Of a stretch of 64,000 nucleotides of DNA, positions 9,996-22,937 are shown one piece after another. A program made the translations under genes and the position numbers. Positions within the stretch are counted from its first letter, which is position 1, and the number at the start of each line of letters is the position of its first letter. The notes under the pieces are model-generated. The model worked only from the letters and a program-made list of their open reading frames with translations. It was not told the DNA's origin and searched no databases. The DNA is taken from assembly GCA_010094025.1 (NCBI GenBank), contig ML991779.1, positions 372,001 through 436,000 on the forward strand, given 5' to 3'. The stretch is from Viridothelium virens (taxonomy: Eukaryota; Ascomycota; Dothideomycetes; Trypetheliales; Trypetheliaceae).

Positions 9996-11279
9996 ATGCT
10001 GGCGCGGTCGAGCTTGCGCATTGCGCGCTCTTTCGGCGCTGCCGGCAAAGTTACTTGCAGAACGGCAAAGGTACAGGCTTTTTCAACACACACCCCATCC
10101 CGCGGATCCACGCAAGCCCCCAATTGGGGATTTAAAATGTCGAAGACGAACTAATCCACCTCTTGCACAGCGGTCAGCCTCTTCCAGTTCCACCCCTAAA
10201 ATCAGTTCCTCGGCATGGACAACAACTGCTGCTGGCTCCGCCGCGACTGCAGTAGCAATTGGCTCAGCTGCGTGGTACTACCATCTTTATGGCCGCAGTG
10301 TGCATGCTATGACGCCTGCAGAAGAAGGGTGAGACGAACAGAGGATCCAGCAGTGATGCTCCAGACATTACAGGCCTGCTAATCGACAACAGACTTCACG
10401 CCACTCAATATCCGTGGGAACATGAGAAGTGGACCAAGACTTTCGACCACCAAGCGTACGCCAGTACAAGCTGAAGGTACTAAATATGGTGACTAATTCA
10501 TCATCTAGGCTCCGTCGTGGTTTCCAAGTCTACCGTGAAGTCTGCGCCTCTTGTCATTCTCTCAAACGGATCCCCTACCGTACCCTGGTCGGCAGCGTAC
10601 TCACAGTTGATGAAGCCAAAACCCTTGCGGAGGAAAATGAATATGATACCGAACCCAATGATGAAGGCGAGATCGAGCAGCGTCCTGGCAAACTCTCGGA
10701 CTACATTCCGTCTCCCTACAAAAATGACGAGGCAGCACGCGCAGCCAACAACGGTGCGCTGCCTCCGGACCTTTCTCTGATGGTGAAAGCTAGACATGGA
10801 GGATGCAATTATATTTTCAGTCTATTGACGGGATATCCGGAGGAACCACCGGCAGGTGCGGTTGTGCAATCGGGTTTGAACTTTAACCCGTACTTCCCCG
10901 GGACAGGTATTGCTATGGCTCGTGTACTGTACGATGGACTTGTCGAATATGAAGATGGCACACCAGCCACAACCTCGCAGATGGCCAAAGACGTTGTTCA
11001 GTTCCTTAATTGGTCGGCGGAACCGGAGATGGATGAGAGGAAGAAGATGGGCTGGCAGGTTCTTGCGGTCACCGGAGTTTTGTTTGCCATCAGTATCTGG
11101 GTCAAGAGGTAAGTTCTGGATAACGTCAATCTCTCCATACCTGAACCTGGTAACTAAATGTTCCTAGATACAAATGGTCTACCATCAAGTCGCGAAAGAT
11201 AGTGTACAACCCACCCATCGCTCCAAAGAGCAAGCCACCCGTCAGGGGCCCCACCGGTGGATCGGGCGTATCCAGATGA
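9996..11279 (+). CDS. CYT1: cytochrome c1, heme protein of respiratory complex III
   Basis: Five-exon model join(9996..10070, 10171..10328, 10393..10455, 10509..11108, 11168..11279), 335 residues. Every junction is GT-AG and keeps the frame. The product carries electrons from the Rieske protein to cytochrome c in the inner mitochondrial membrane. The N-terminus (MLARSSLRIARSFGAAGKV) is a basic, acid-free presequence. A hydrophobic sorting segment (AGSAATAVAIGSAAWYYHLY) follows, as expected for a bipartite signal. The heme motif is CASCH at residues 111-115. ALPPDLS, ARHGG and the Met in GIAMARVLYDG, the likely axial ligand, are all present. The C-terminal anchor is MGWQVLAVTGVLFAISIWVK followed by a basic tail. 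Length agrees with the fungal family. Confidence 0.96.
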
Positions 11280-13696
11280 ATTGTTTGTGTAGTTTTATTG
11301 ATCAAATTCCAAAACTTGTACAATTTTCACAACCCTGTCCACAACTCTGTAATTCGGAGTGCAGGATGCCACGATTGTTCAAAAAGCTTTTCAAAAGGCA
11401 ATCTAATTGAACTCTTGGGAATACAAGTTCCCGACTGAAGGATCGAGAGAGCTTTCCATACATAGAAAAACAGCTGAAGTACACTAATGCGGAATCCGGC
11501 AGGGATTGTAGGGTCCAGGTTTGATCTTGACTTTCGCGAATGCTTAATTCTTGGAATGCTCGACCAGAACGGCAGGTTTGGAACGGCTCGGATCGAGTAG
11601 TACTTGGAAACCTCAAATGGAGGGTCTCTGTTCATCTAGGTCCAACATCTTACCGTTGCTATAACACTGCGCCTTTACGTGTGCTTGGACAAACGTTAGA
11701 TTAGGATCTTGGCTTATGCAATCTCACCATAGATAAAGTAGCACACGGCCTTGTTCCCTGCGGCTAGCTTTGCCAAAAGAACTCAACAGTCAACACAATT
11801 CGAACTCGTCCACTTAACTCATTTTCCCGCTCTGTATGGAACTACTGGCGTCTCAGCTACTGTCTTCGGTCAAGCCAGTTCTATCGCCTAAACAGCCAAA
11901 GCTTATACAGTTGAACGCCACTCTTCGTGTAAGTGCTAAACGTTAGTCCGTGGTTGCTGACATCTTGAGGAGCAGTCGAGAACAACAACAGAGATCCCGA
12001 TGCTCCCCGGTTCATGTCCGCTGGAGTGACACCAATGTGGCCGAAATCTAGTTGGCGTATTAGACTACTTTAGGTCCCTCCATGGTATGTCTTCAGTCAT
12101 CCCATATCCTTTTTTTACCACTCAGTCTATTCCCAAAGAAACGAAACATATCTTCTCTGCTTGACCAGAAGCCATTATGTCAAGTTACTCGGCTACTAGG
12201 TCCAGTGTCCTACCCCTACAACCATACTCGTTGGCCGAGTGACAGTTTTGACGCTCTGAATTCTCCACTTGCGGTGTTCGTGCCATGGCTTGGTGGGCTT
12301 TAAATCACCGCAGGGCTTCATTATTCAACGGTATGTGATCTGACCAAAACGGCCTATCAAGGTGGCTACATTTTGTGATTATTTGGCTGTTTCACCATCG
12401 CCTTGCCAGTATCGGCAAATCGAGTTACTTCTTAGATTTCATGGTGTTTGTGCTTGCAACCTTTTCTGAAGAATACTTGCTCCAAAACTACACATGGAAG
12501 TTCGAGACAGCAGCCCCAAGTCTCCTTTCTCATTCTTCTTGTAAGCAGCACCTATGGTAGCATGAGCGACAAGCTTGGCTTACCTGTCCATCAGCTCCAA
12601 GCAAGAGCAAGTCCCAGGCTTTTCTAATGTTTTACCCAAATTAGGGTTATTCAGATATGTAAGTACTGGTCGAAAAGATCCTGCACGGCAGATCATCGTA
12701 GTGACTCTTTTCAAGGCCTAATTTACTTTCTCCCCTATTTCGAACAGACAACAAATCATGGGTGGACACTTCGAAAACGCGAGAATGGGGAATTGCTCCC
12801 AGAGACATCGGGCTCTTGTTTATTTTCCATAGTAGAGGAAGCCAAATCCCGACTTCGAACTCTCTTGAAACCAACACCATGTCTTATCATTACATTAGTA
12901 CCTTAGTTCTTGCCAAACATAGAAAACAGCGTGGCACATGTTGGCCAATCACCCAATACCTAACCAAGCCCAGACGTTCCACATTATGTTAGCTTCGACA
13001 ATGGCAATACCGTGCTGGTGGGTTTGAAAATCGTGGGAGATCAAGAGAAAACCTTGTAGAATTTGCCCAGAATGCCAAATACTGGGTATTTGTATACTGC
13101 TGTCCTTTGAGATCCGTCAAATCCAGGAGCATTGTCGAACTCGTACGTATTTGCTGCAGAAAGCGCAAAATCACGAATAGAGCTCAGGGGCCCCCCAATC
13201 GAGTTCTCGCCACATGTCCATGGCAAAGCTTGGAAGGAGGCTAAGATGCCTATTCCTACAAGAGCTTACAAAATCATCAAATCAGATCGAGGGGTCCCTC
13301 AATCAAGTCTCGAAAATATGAATGCTTGTTTATGATATTGATGCTATCATTATAAATGCGAGGGATTCGGCCGCGCAATGCCCATTCCATGCATAACCCA
13401 TTGATTAGGATAAATCCCAAATCGCAAACCCAGGAAGCTCCAGCCGAAATCAGTGGCTCATCAGCAACGCCCAAACAATGCAAACTGCTTCTCGGGCCTT
13501 CTCTCTTTCTCTCTAAACTCTGCTCAACAGTTCATCCAATCAGAGCACCCCCCAACTCAACCAAAATTTCCCCTCAAGCTCCACCTTCGCCCTGGACATC
13601 TCTCATGTCTCCCACCTTGCCCTCTCCTTCGCCTTTGCCATTGCCTTCCCCTTCCCCTTCCTCTCCCCTCTCCTCCCATCCACACCGCCAGCTCTC
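11280..13696. other. 2.4-kb stretch without a supported gene
   Basis: Short open frames occur on both strands, but none shows a family pattern. The best candidate is a short plus-strand frame from the ATG at 11836 (31 codons ending in a GTAAGT donor) with an open continuation after an AG at about 11975. I could not make a frame-consistent model and do not call it. Confidence 0.4.
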
Positions 13697-14863
13697 TCAC
13701 TCCCCTCCGGCTGTCGCCCCACCGTCGTTCCCCAACGACACCAGGTACGCCACCTGCTCCTCCGCCCACCGCTCATCCACCCTCTCCCCGCGATCCACTC
13801 CATCTGCCACCGGAAACGGCCGCAGGTGCTCCCCACCCGCAGTCCGGATCCCCGCCAGGACGGCCGAGATATCGATCTCGGGACAATCCGGCTGCTCCTC
13901 CTCGCCCTCCCCCTCGTCAGTAGACGAGCCGTTGGAAGCTGCAGCAGGAGCAGGCGCAGAGGAGGCGGCAGAAGAAGAAGAGGAGGAGGAGCGAGAAGGA
14001 GATGGGGCCCCCCCGGATGGTGGCTGTGGGGAGGGGGGTGGAGGGGTGGGAGAGGTGATGTGGATGGCGGGGGCGGGGGGAGCCAGCGATGCTGGAGGAG
14101 GGAGAAGAGGAGCAGGAAGCTTTTTCGCGGTTTTGGGGGTGGGGAGGCCCCCAGCAGGATTTTCCCCGGCGGCTTGCTTCTGCTTCTTCTTCGCTGGAGC
14201 CGCGGCGCCAGCACCGGGCTCGTCTTCCTCCTCCTCCTCTTCCTGGCGGCGTTTGAGGGCCCCCCGGGTAGGTCGAGGGGCTGTTGCCCTCGCCTTGCTT
14301 GTTCCGGCGGCTGTTGTCGAAGAAGGAGGTTCTTGCTCGACCTCCTTCTCTTTCTTCTGCTTCTTTGAAGCAGGCCCAGGAAAATCCGGGGGGTCCTCAT
14401 TAGCTCTTGCGGCGTCCTCCTCCCGCGGACGCTTTGAAGGCTTTTTAGCCTTCGAAGATGGATTTTCAGCTTTTGCCGGCCGAACCGGCTGCTGCGGAGC
14501 ACTGGGGGGTGCCCCGATAGTGGCGGCGGTGGTGATGGTGGCCGTGGGAGCTGGCTGGCCCTTCTTTGCACGACGGAGGCTCCTCGTGCGTGTCGCTAGA
14601 TCGGCATTCTCCAAGTCTTCTGGAACATTGAAACTGTTCCAATAGTTGCCGAGGCGTGAGACGAGATTGGCGTCCTTGGATTGCTCGGCCGTGCGGTCGC
14701 TTGCTTTTGCGGTCGAGGGGTTGCCGGGACGTGTGGTAGCATCACGCCCTTTTGGCTGCTGCTGGGGGCTGCCTGCTTCGGTGTTCTGGCCAATGTCGGT
14801 GGCATTGGCTTTTTGCTTTTTCATAGAGGCGGAGAGCTTGTCCTTCTTGCTGATTGGTGCCAT
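13697..14863 (-). CDS. low-complexity basic/acidic protein, probably nuclear, unknown function
   Basis: Single open frame of about 388 residues starting MAPISKKDKLSASMKKQKAN; the frame also contains an ATG seven codons earlier. A conserved-looking core lies near residues 65-100 (DANLVSRLGNYWNSF and VPEDLENADLATRTRSLRRA). The middle is disordered, with Lys/Arg clusters such as KKQKKEKEVEQE, a poly-Glu run and Pro-rich segments. The C-terminus has a second ordered piece (CPEIDISAVLAGIRT and EEQVAYLVSLG). Basic clusters suggest nuclear localisation. The high-GC, low-complexity middle creates long open frames on several strands; this frame was chosen for its start, length and the two ordered segments. 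I do not recognise the family. Confidence 0.55.
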   Translation of the reverse strand: MAPISKKDKLSASMKKQKANATDIGQNTEAGSPQQQPKGRDATTRPGNPSTAKASDRTAEQSKDANLVSRLGNYWNSFNVPEDLENADLATRTRSLRRAKKGQPAPTATITTAATIGAPPSAPQQPVRPAKAENPSSKAKKPSKRPREEDAARANEDPPDFPGPASKKQKKEKEVEQEPPSSTTAAGTSKARATAPRPTRGALKRRQEEEEEEDEPGAGAAAPAKKKQKQAAGENPAGGLPTPKTAKKLPAPLLPPPASLAPPAPAIHITSPTPPPPSPQPPSGGAPSPSRSSSSSSSAASSAPAPAAASNGSSTDEGEGEEEQPDCPEIDISAVLAGIRTAGGEHLRPFPVADGVDRGERVDERWAEEQVAYLVSLGNDGGATAGGE

Positions 14864-15589
14864 GATCGAAGTTATAGAATGCACGAATAATGTGTGCAGT
14901 GGATGTACAGATAAAGAATACGAAAACCGTTACTGGTCTCGCTTGAAGTAGAGACTGATACGAGTCGGTATATAAGATTAGGGTGCAAGTATGTGAAGGT
15001 TTTGTTGAGAGCGGGTTGCTGAATGATAGAGGTGTATGAGGTGTAGCGCTTGTCCAGCTAAGTCCTCAAGAGGGCGAAAGAAGGTGATGGTATGAGGAAA
15101 GAACTTTACAGACGGAGAAGGAGAGTATTTATAGGAAAGCAGCAGAACTAAAGATACGCGAGAGCTATTGTCTGTAAGTGACATGCAGAAGTGAAACGTG
15201 CGTATTGTTCTTATTGTCACGATGATCAATAGCAAACCCGGGTGTGAAGGAGACGCAGAACGGTTTGAGTTCGACCTCACAGCCGCTGGCTCAATACGGG
15301 CCGAAAATTAAGAATATTAATATAAAATGACATGAAAAGCATTCAAATGATTGTAAGGCTTGAATTACCATTTAGAGTTGGGTGGATGATGAGGGTTGCG
15401 AGCTGACGGTATTGTGTTGGTGAAGTGTTGAAGCACCCAGTTGCGGGAAGCTTCATTGAGATACTCCGGTATGAATAGTCAAACATCCGTCCTTTTATTC
15501 CATCAAGCTCTTAGACAATAGGATTAATTTCTGAATAGTAACAATATCTAATCGTTGTATGTCGATTTCGAAATTTTCACAATACGATT
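14864..15589. other. intergenic, no gene seen
   Basis: Upstream region of the low-complexity protein gene. A TATATAA-like element lies at about 14969-14976, roughly 110 bases before its start. I see no further coding frame. Confidence 0.35.
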
Positions 15590-16745
15590 CTAAACGACGT
15601 GTCTCTCTCGGGGAGTCCGAATCATGAGATATCTCTTGTCTTTGCCTCTTCCGCCAAACGTTGCCAAATCAGTCTCCATAACATGCACAGTCTCAAAGCC
15701 GAACTTTTCATAGAGCGGTTTCCCCATCTCCGTTGACTCGATATACATTGGGAGACCAGCACCGTCCGCTCTCTCTGTTCCCCACTTGAGTAGCATGCTA
15801 CCGGCTCCCTTTCGATGGTGAGCCGGTTCGGTCGCTAGACTAGAAAGTAAAACTACAGAATGCACTTAGTATTGCTTCTGAAAGTCCACTTTAACATTGA
15901 TCCATGAGGGAGAAGGTTGAAGATGACAATCGAACTGTTGCTGGATTACAAAGACGGCAGATCTGAAGCTTAAGAGTTGTGCTACATAGTTGAGGGCAGC
16001 CGATACGATACGAGAGAGGGAGATCTCAGTCCGATATCAAGGGGACTGAGACGTTGATATAGGACTTCCCACGCAGGATGCTCTGACTTTTGCAGTGTGG
16101 ACAGAAGAAAGTATTGAGCAGTAAGACAACATCAGACCCCTCCAAAAAGCCATCAAATTCATACGAAAGCCATGAGGAGAAAATGAACTTACTATACGGG
16201 TTGTCGCCCATAATCTCCCTTCTATACCTCTTCGTCGTTGCACTGAGCTCATTCAGCATACCTCCCCTGATCCCCTCCGGGTACTCAGTCTTTTTATCCT
16301 CTACCTTTCCCCCCTTTTCTTCCGGCTCCCTTCCCTCCGTCGATCCCGCGAGGTAGAAATGCCATCGCGCTGCCGCAACAACCTTCTCCCCCACCCAATC
16401 CCCCTGTCCCTCTGCCTCTGCCTCTCCCTGTCCCGCTCCTGCTCTGCCTCCGCCCGCCACATTCTCCCCGTCCGCCCTATCCGCGGAGCCAGATTTCCTC
16501 CTCTCCACAACCTTCATGACCCTTAGATCTGCATCCTCCAGCCACTGGTCCCTGTACCTCCGTTCGAAAAATCCCCTAATCGTCTCCCCCTTCTTCTTTC
16601 CTCCCTCCCCCTCAGCCGTCTCCTCTTTGAATGGGTCCCGGCTTAGCAGCACCCTGTCCTGTCCTGAGTACCAGAACGCAGACAACGCCGTGGCGACGAG
16701 GGCGGGAATATCGGATGGGAGGGCGGGATGAAGGGTGAGGGGCAT
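15590..16745 (-). CDS. GNAT-family N-acetyltransferase
   Basis: Two-exon model complement(join(15590..15852, 16193..16745)), 271 residues, with a 340-nt intron (donor GTAAGT, acceptor TGTAG). Exon 1 gives MPLTLHPALPSDIPALVATAL, the usual opening of fungal GNAT proteins, then a charged low-complexity insertion (about residues 80-150). Splicing joins MGDNPY to ILLSSLATEPAHHRKGAGSM, which contains the acetyl-CoA-binding R/Q-x-x-G-x-G/A signature (RKGAGS). The end, with GKPLYEKFGFETVH, is the standard motif B region. The substrate is unknown. The intron is long for this window and might contain a small extra exon, but the two-exon join already keeps the frame and the domain. Confidence 0.75.
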
Positions 16746-17421
16746 AGTGTAGGGTGTAGATTGGGATGGCTCCTACGGGGTCTTGGCTAAGAGAGGATTC
16801 TATACTGGGAGTATTCCTTGCTCGCAAGTGGCTTGAAGCTCTTATCAATGGACACGAATGATTGAACCTATGGTGGTGGGGCAAGTTGAGAATGGTTTAG
16901 ACTTCGTTGTAGGGCCGTGAGCGAAGGGAGATGCCGCGGCGAGGAAGGCTGGTTTATACTGCGCAGGTATACGAAGTCTTCATAGCGCTGGGAAGACGCC
17001 ATAATAGTCTGACTCATTTCGGAAAAGGCCTTAGGGCGTCGCGTTCGGCTTCGTAATGGCGGCCATTCATGCATGTCTTGCTGTAGCTGCGTTCGCGTTG
17101 CGGGGGAGTGGCAGGGGCGAATTCGCAACGCAGATTACTGAACACCTCACTTTTGACGAAGCCTTTCTGAAAGATGTTCATGATTAGGAACAGCTATTAA
17201 GTCTATGTACTGTATTTATCTAAGAATGTCCAGGGCAGGTAGGTCAAGAGACTGCTCCACCGCCATTCTATTCTAGCACTTTTTTACGCCCGCTGTGCAT
17301 GCAAGCATCTCTGCTCTGACTCCAACAAAAAGCTCTTGTCTATTGGCTTTGCCGTACTCTCACTCATGCTCGTAGCTCATCAGAATGCGCAAACAAACTC
17401 CAGGTCATGTTTTCAGCCGTG
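16746..17421. other. intergenic, no gene seen
   Basis: Upstream of the GNAT gene and 3' flank of the debranching enzyme gene. No supported feature. Confidence 0.35.
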
Positions 17422-20400
17422 CTAATCCAGCCCGTACTCGGACGCGTCGTGATACACATCGATTATAGCACTCGCCGACCAGGATTGCGTCGGACACTGT
17501 CGAAACCACGTATGTCAGTCATCGTCATCTCGAAAGCCTTGCGCGCCAAGTACTTACCGAGTCTCCACAGAACTCTCCGTCCTTTTGCGTCAGCTCCGTC
17601 AGGCCTGCCCACGGATTCGTCTTCAAGTGATCCACGCAACCGCGTAGCCGCCTGGTCACCTGCTGGAAGCACTCGACCTTCTCCTCCTTCGTCTTGCGTC
17701 GCATCATGTCGAACTTCATCAACGCACGCAGGAAGAAGCCCCTCGGCCACAACCACTCAGGTCCTTGGTGGTAGTTGCGTCCCTTCGCGGTGTGGAAGTC
17801 GGTGCTGTCCTCCGAGTTGATGTAGTAGCCACGATAGTTGAGGTCGCTAGGGTCAAGCGTCTTCATGCCACACGGGCCGACAAGGACGTGATCAACGATT
17901 TCGAGGGCCTTGAGAGCGTGATCGGGGTCGAAGAGGTCCGGAGCCACGGTCATGGCGACAGGAAAGTTCGGACGAAGTTGATAATCTTCATACTCTTTGC
18001 CGGAGTGGTGAAGATCTTTGTAAATACCTCGGCGGTTGACTATGCGAGAGTTGACGTCGTATTTGGAGTCGTCGGCGGGGTCCAGGGGAATGTAGTAGCA
18101 ACGTTCAAAGTTGGCCTTAATCTTCGCTGCCCATTCGCCAAATGTGATCGTGTTCTCGCCATGCTCTAGATCTGAGCTGATGCTAACGCCGGAATACTTG
18201 TACTGTGCTCGATTATGCAATTCGTCGAGCCATTTGAGCGTACTATAGAGCAAGCCTGTGATCTCCACGGACGCACCATCGCGTGGCGTTCCCGGGACAC
18301 CTTTGTTGCCCGCCTTTTCACTTTCGCCCATCTTGTCCATCCACGTACCGCAGTTCCACTGATTGCCGCCGTAGATGATGCCAGTATTCCAGTCGGGATG
18401 GATCTCTATGTTGAACCCCTCAGACTTCATCTGAGAGTCCAAACTGGGACCAGCGTTGTATTCCCGGAAAGATAGGCCTGATGCATGTCGTTGAATAGCC
18501 TCCTGTATAATGTCCTCCATTGTTGATGCCGTGGAGTATGCACGAGGATCGTCCCACGAGAACCATGTATCATCATATGGCAAGAATCTTCTTTGGACCG
18601 TTTCCTGGAACAGGCCAATACCATTGGGTACAATTTTGACGTAATCTTGGCAGTTCTGGAGGAAAAACCAAATGGAATCACGAGAATTGTAACGGGGAAG
18701 ACGACCCGCATTGAGAAGATTGGGAATCATGCCATGTTTCAGGACACTGGCAAAGGCCAAAATGTGCTCGCGAGCATCTTCGTAGTGCCCAGTGCCAAGG
18801 TATAAACCCCGCAATGAAATGAATGAATCGCGACCCCAGACTCTGGCCCATTCAGAAGCAAAGTGAGGCAGACCGGCAGCCATGGACGGCACCATTTTCT
18901 TGGGCCAGAGCGATGCATTGTTCATGTGGCCCGTCACTTGGACGCTGACCATGGAGAGACCCTTCAAGAATTTCTGACCATCTCGCACGTTCCGCGCCAT
19001 GAGCTCAATACCGCGCTCAAACGCAGCATTGTAAGCTGTCTGGATAGACATGGCAAAGTACCTCGGGAGCAGAAAACTTGGTAACTTTTGGATAGCTGCG
19101 AAGCGCTCCCGCATCCACGACGCTGGCGCTTTTAAATTGGAGTACGCCGGCTTTTGAGCCATTCGCTCGAGTCTTCCGACATTGTAATCTAGAGCCCACG
19201 GGCCATCGCGAAGGTGCTGGCATATTGGATGACCAAGATTGTTGTTACGAACGACGTCTTTGAGAACGCTCCACCAACCTTGGAGACCACAATAGACAAG
19301 CGTGCCATTTCCCGGGATGGTGTACGAGCCGTCTTTGCCATCGCTAGCATCACGCTCTTCAGGTTCGGCTCTGTACAGCACAAAGTTGAGATCTGTGAGG
19401 TCAAGATCCTTAAACGCATCCCGGCCACCACTAGTGACGAATTTATCAAGACCCTCGGAATGCTCCGCACTTGGGATCCATGTCTCAAATAGAGCAATAC
19501 TGCCCGGTGGAAATTTCTCAGGGATCGAAATCACGCTGTCGTACCCACTGGTGTTAACCTGAACGTTTCGAAGCTCTCTGGTCCTGCTTGGAAGACCTCT
19601 GAGGTAGCGTTTGTCGTTCATAACGGCAGACTTGCTCTCAGGACTGACATCTACATCAAGCATGTAGCTGCCAACTGGCTTGGCTTTGGTCCCTGGTAGC
19701 TTTACTGGACCAAAGCCAGCGTTACCGTTGCCGTAACCAGGGAAAGCGGTGTGGGCAATGAGGAAGTACCCTTTCCTTGACTGAGGGTGCACCCGATGGA
19801 CGGTAATATACTCGCCTTGATGATCAATGTACGTCTCATCGTATCCATCTTTCCCCATGAGGATGTGGGTTTGATTGAGCAGCTTCTTGATAGGACCGAT
19901 ACCATTTTCACCAGCATGTACCTTGATCGGCGCACCAGTAGAGTACGGTGAGACATAGAGTCTCGTCTCATGGACAAGCTCAATCAACTGGGGATAGATC
20001 TCATCGTAGCCCATAACGCTTCCAATTGCAGACGAACACATTGCGACCAGGGCAGCATTTGGCAGTGTATCTCGTGCATCACGCTTCTGAGCTGGGACCT
20101 CATTGTCGTGAGTGCAGTCCATGAAAAGCGCATGCACTGGGCTCTGCTTGATGCGATGGATGACCTCGTTTCTTGTCGGTGCGGTTCCATTCGACGTCCC
20201 ATTGACTTGCTGAGTAGCATCCGCGTGGGAAATCTCGTCGACCTCGAAGCTTCCAATTGGCCGACCACTGTGCATATGAACGAGTCGACTGACTTCTTGA
20301 GTGGTCCAGGCCTGCATTGCTTCTCGGATCAAGCAGCTAATGCCGAGTCGCTTAACGAACATGTAGTCCATCTCTTCAGACCCACTGAAAAGCTCTGCAG

Positions 20401-22215
20401 CAATAGCTAGATTCGGTCTGACTTTCCTTGCCTCATCCAACATATACTCAGCCAGATGAATGGGTGTAGAGTGGCAATTGTCGATGCGAAAAGCCGTAAA
20501 GTACTTGGCCATCAAACGCGTGTATTTAGCCATGAAGTCCCACAAGAAAGGATTGTCTTGAGGTCCACTTCCATACCGCAGCTTGACACAGTCGCCCCAG
20601 ACGATGACTTCTCTTCGCAAGTACGCACGAGATTGAGGGCCTGCATTATCTCGCATGGCATCGGCAGCCCAGATCCAGCCATTGTTGACAAGGGCAAGAC
20701 TTCTCGGATCGTGCTTACTGGTAGTCTCGTTGGCGGGTAGCCGTGTGAAGTAAGACTCAATCAGAGGGTGCTCATCATTGATTGCTCCTAGCTTGGGTCC
20801 GTGGTCGTCGAGGCGCATGTACTTGGTGCGATTGGAGACTTGATCCATGATCACAGCGACGTCGGCGTCATAGTCTCGATAGAATTGCAAGTTGACTTCG
20901 TTCAAGAACTGTTGCATTGTGCCATAGGCAGCGCGTTCATCGGAAGGTCCGTTCGTCCGGGAATCATATCGGCCAAACAAGAGACACAAAAGGCCTGCAG
21001 CAACTTCAGGTTTGATTAATCGTCGGAATCTCGCTCCCATTCGATCACCGCCAACAAGAGCCTTTTCAATGAGCCAGTCCGCTTTCCTTTTGAGAGGCCA
21101 ATCCTTCACTTCATCGACACCACCCAAGCCAACTTTTTTGTATTCGGTGTCGGCAAAAGCCACACGATCTCCCATCCATGCATCCACGGCAGCTCGGCAG
21201 TCTCGGTCCACGTTGATGACATAGTATTCCCAGAGCCGCGTACCGCCAATGCAACGCGTCTTGACGTTCTCCATGATCTTATTCAAGTCCTCCACGCTTC
21301 GCAGAGTAGTAGGAAGACCAAGCTGCTGGAGATCTCTACTCAATTGAAGGAGAGCCGTGTCAAGTTCGTAGGAAGCTTCTAGCCATGGCGCGGTCACGAC
21401 ATTGTAGCCAGCTTCAGGATGCTCCTCAAGCCATTTGCTGTTATTAGCGGTATGATTCCATACCACATCCGTCAATCCAAGGAGACCGTACTCATTCTCC
21501 ATTTTTGATATCATCTCAGCCACATCCTTTTCGCCATTGGGAAAAACGTTCTTGTCAAACTGGTGTTGATCGTAGATGCTGTAAGGAGAATTCGAATCCC
21601 CTCGCATCATCAAAGGCGTGAAGTGCACCATGTTGTATCCCCTCTGTCCGATACCCATCAAGTGCTTCTCCCAATCCGTTGGGTATTTGCCCATGAACTT
21701 GGATATTACCGAGAAAATGGAGAGTGCTTCGAGTGGCAAGGTTTCGTTCTGTACAGTGAGCTTAGGCATAACATCAATGTAGTGAGTCGGAGTTCGAGTG
21801 GGCTGTGGCGTGGGTACTGGATCTGTTGAAAAGTCGGGCAAGGGGGAATATGTAATGTAATAGCCAAACGAGCCGGCTTGGTGGATTGGGATATCGATTT
21901 CGATGGTGCGATTGAAGTCCGGCGTTAGCCTGGCAGGCAATGTTTAGCTCCTGTTTACATTAGATCAAGATGTAGAACTTACCTGTACTCGCGGTAGTCG
22001 TGCCTGTCAAATTCTTTCCCTTCAGCCGGAATGTTGACCCAAAGGCTACCTTGTCTGCACATTGAGCTCGCACCCTCAATGGCAAACCTAACACTCCACA
22101 CCGGCGTTGTGGGAGGAGGTAGATATATGTAGCTGCCGGGTACATCTGGGGAGCCATCATCGCTCAAAGGTAGCAGGTAAACGGTCGTAGGAGACTGCCT
22201 GCTTGGAGGAGACAT
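17422..22215 (-). CDS. GDB1: glycogen debranching enzyme (4-alpha-glucanotransferase / amylo-1,6-glucosidase)
   Basis: Three-exon model complement(join(17422..17496, 17558..21929, 21983..22215)), 1559 residues, close to yeast Gdb1 (about 1536). The start at 22215 (MSPPSRQSPTTVYLLPL) and the C-terminus CPTQSWSASAIIDVYHDAS are recovered only by splicing the flanking small exons. The N-terminal GH13-like transferase half shows DVVWNHTANNS, FRIDNCHSTPIH (D561) and AAELFSGSEEMDYMF (E590). The C-terminal glucosidase half shows WGRDSFISLRG and NQWNCGTWMDKMGE (D1276). It removes branches during cytosolic glycogen breakdown. All motifs look intact. The main exon of 4372 nt has no intron. Confidence 0.97.
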
Positions 22216-22937
22216 CGTGACCAGATTGGAGAGGGTCACGATGGGCTTCTGGAGGATTGGTAGCGAATCCAGGATCGGCGCGGTACTGAAGGGTCCAGCA
22301 AAGCTTTTGCGTGCAATTGAACGAGTGGCGGTGGAATAGTGGTATAAACAACTGGTTGTGAATGCTTCAGGATCTAAGGTGCAGGAGGAAAAAAAAAAAA
22401 GAGACGCTGCTTGCAAATGAGGATAGTTGAGGAGCTGGAAGATGAGAGGAGAAAAGAGTGCGGTGAAGTAGAATGTCTTGAGGGCTACCGCAGATGGTGA
22501 ATTGCCATGGCAGGTCCGCTGGAATAGCGCAGGCGTTCCTGCAGTGGTTCCACCGTTCTTTACGCTGGATTCCTGGTTAAGGAAAGAAGCACCGAAGCAT
22601 GGATGATCCCCACCGGGACCACAACAGAGCAAGCGGTGAAGTTCCCGCTTCCAACGTCATCCCGCTTTCCCCAGACTTGACACTGTAGATCAGACCAGAA
22701 ACTGCCACCGTGCTGATCAGCTCAATCCTTTCATTGGTAACCTATCCTATCTAAAATTGCAGCTCTTAACCTACAGAACCTCCGGAGTTTCGAACTCATC
22801 AAATCCATATCTCTATCACCAAATTTCCTCCAACGCCATTTTTCCCCAGCGCTTGTCGCTGTCTACCTGTAAGTGGCTTTGCTTGCCGAGTCATTCGTCG
22901 CCATCACATCTCAAGAAAAGGAGGCTATGGTCAAAAC
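22216..22937. other. GDB1 leader and GPD1 3' flank
   Basis: The minus-strand frame stays open well above the GDB1 ATG, but the upstream codons do not match the family. A 13-base A-run lies at about 22388-22400. I see no separate gene. Confidence 0.4.

Noticed and set aside
11836-12060. Short frame starting MELLASQLLSSVKPVL with a GTAAGT donor
   Set aside because: The downstream piece (NNNRDPDAPRFMSAG) is in the wrong phase for the visible acceptor, so no consistent gene could be built.
13356-14645. 429-codon plus-strand frame and other long frames opposite the low-complexity protein
   Set aside because: They arise from GC-rich, low-complexity codons of the minus-strand gene; translations are Gly/Arg/Ser or Pro repeats without structure.
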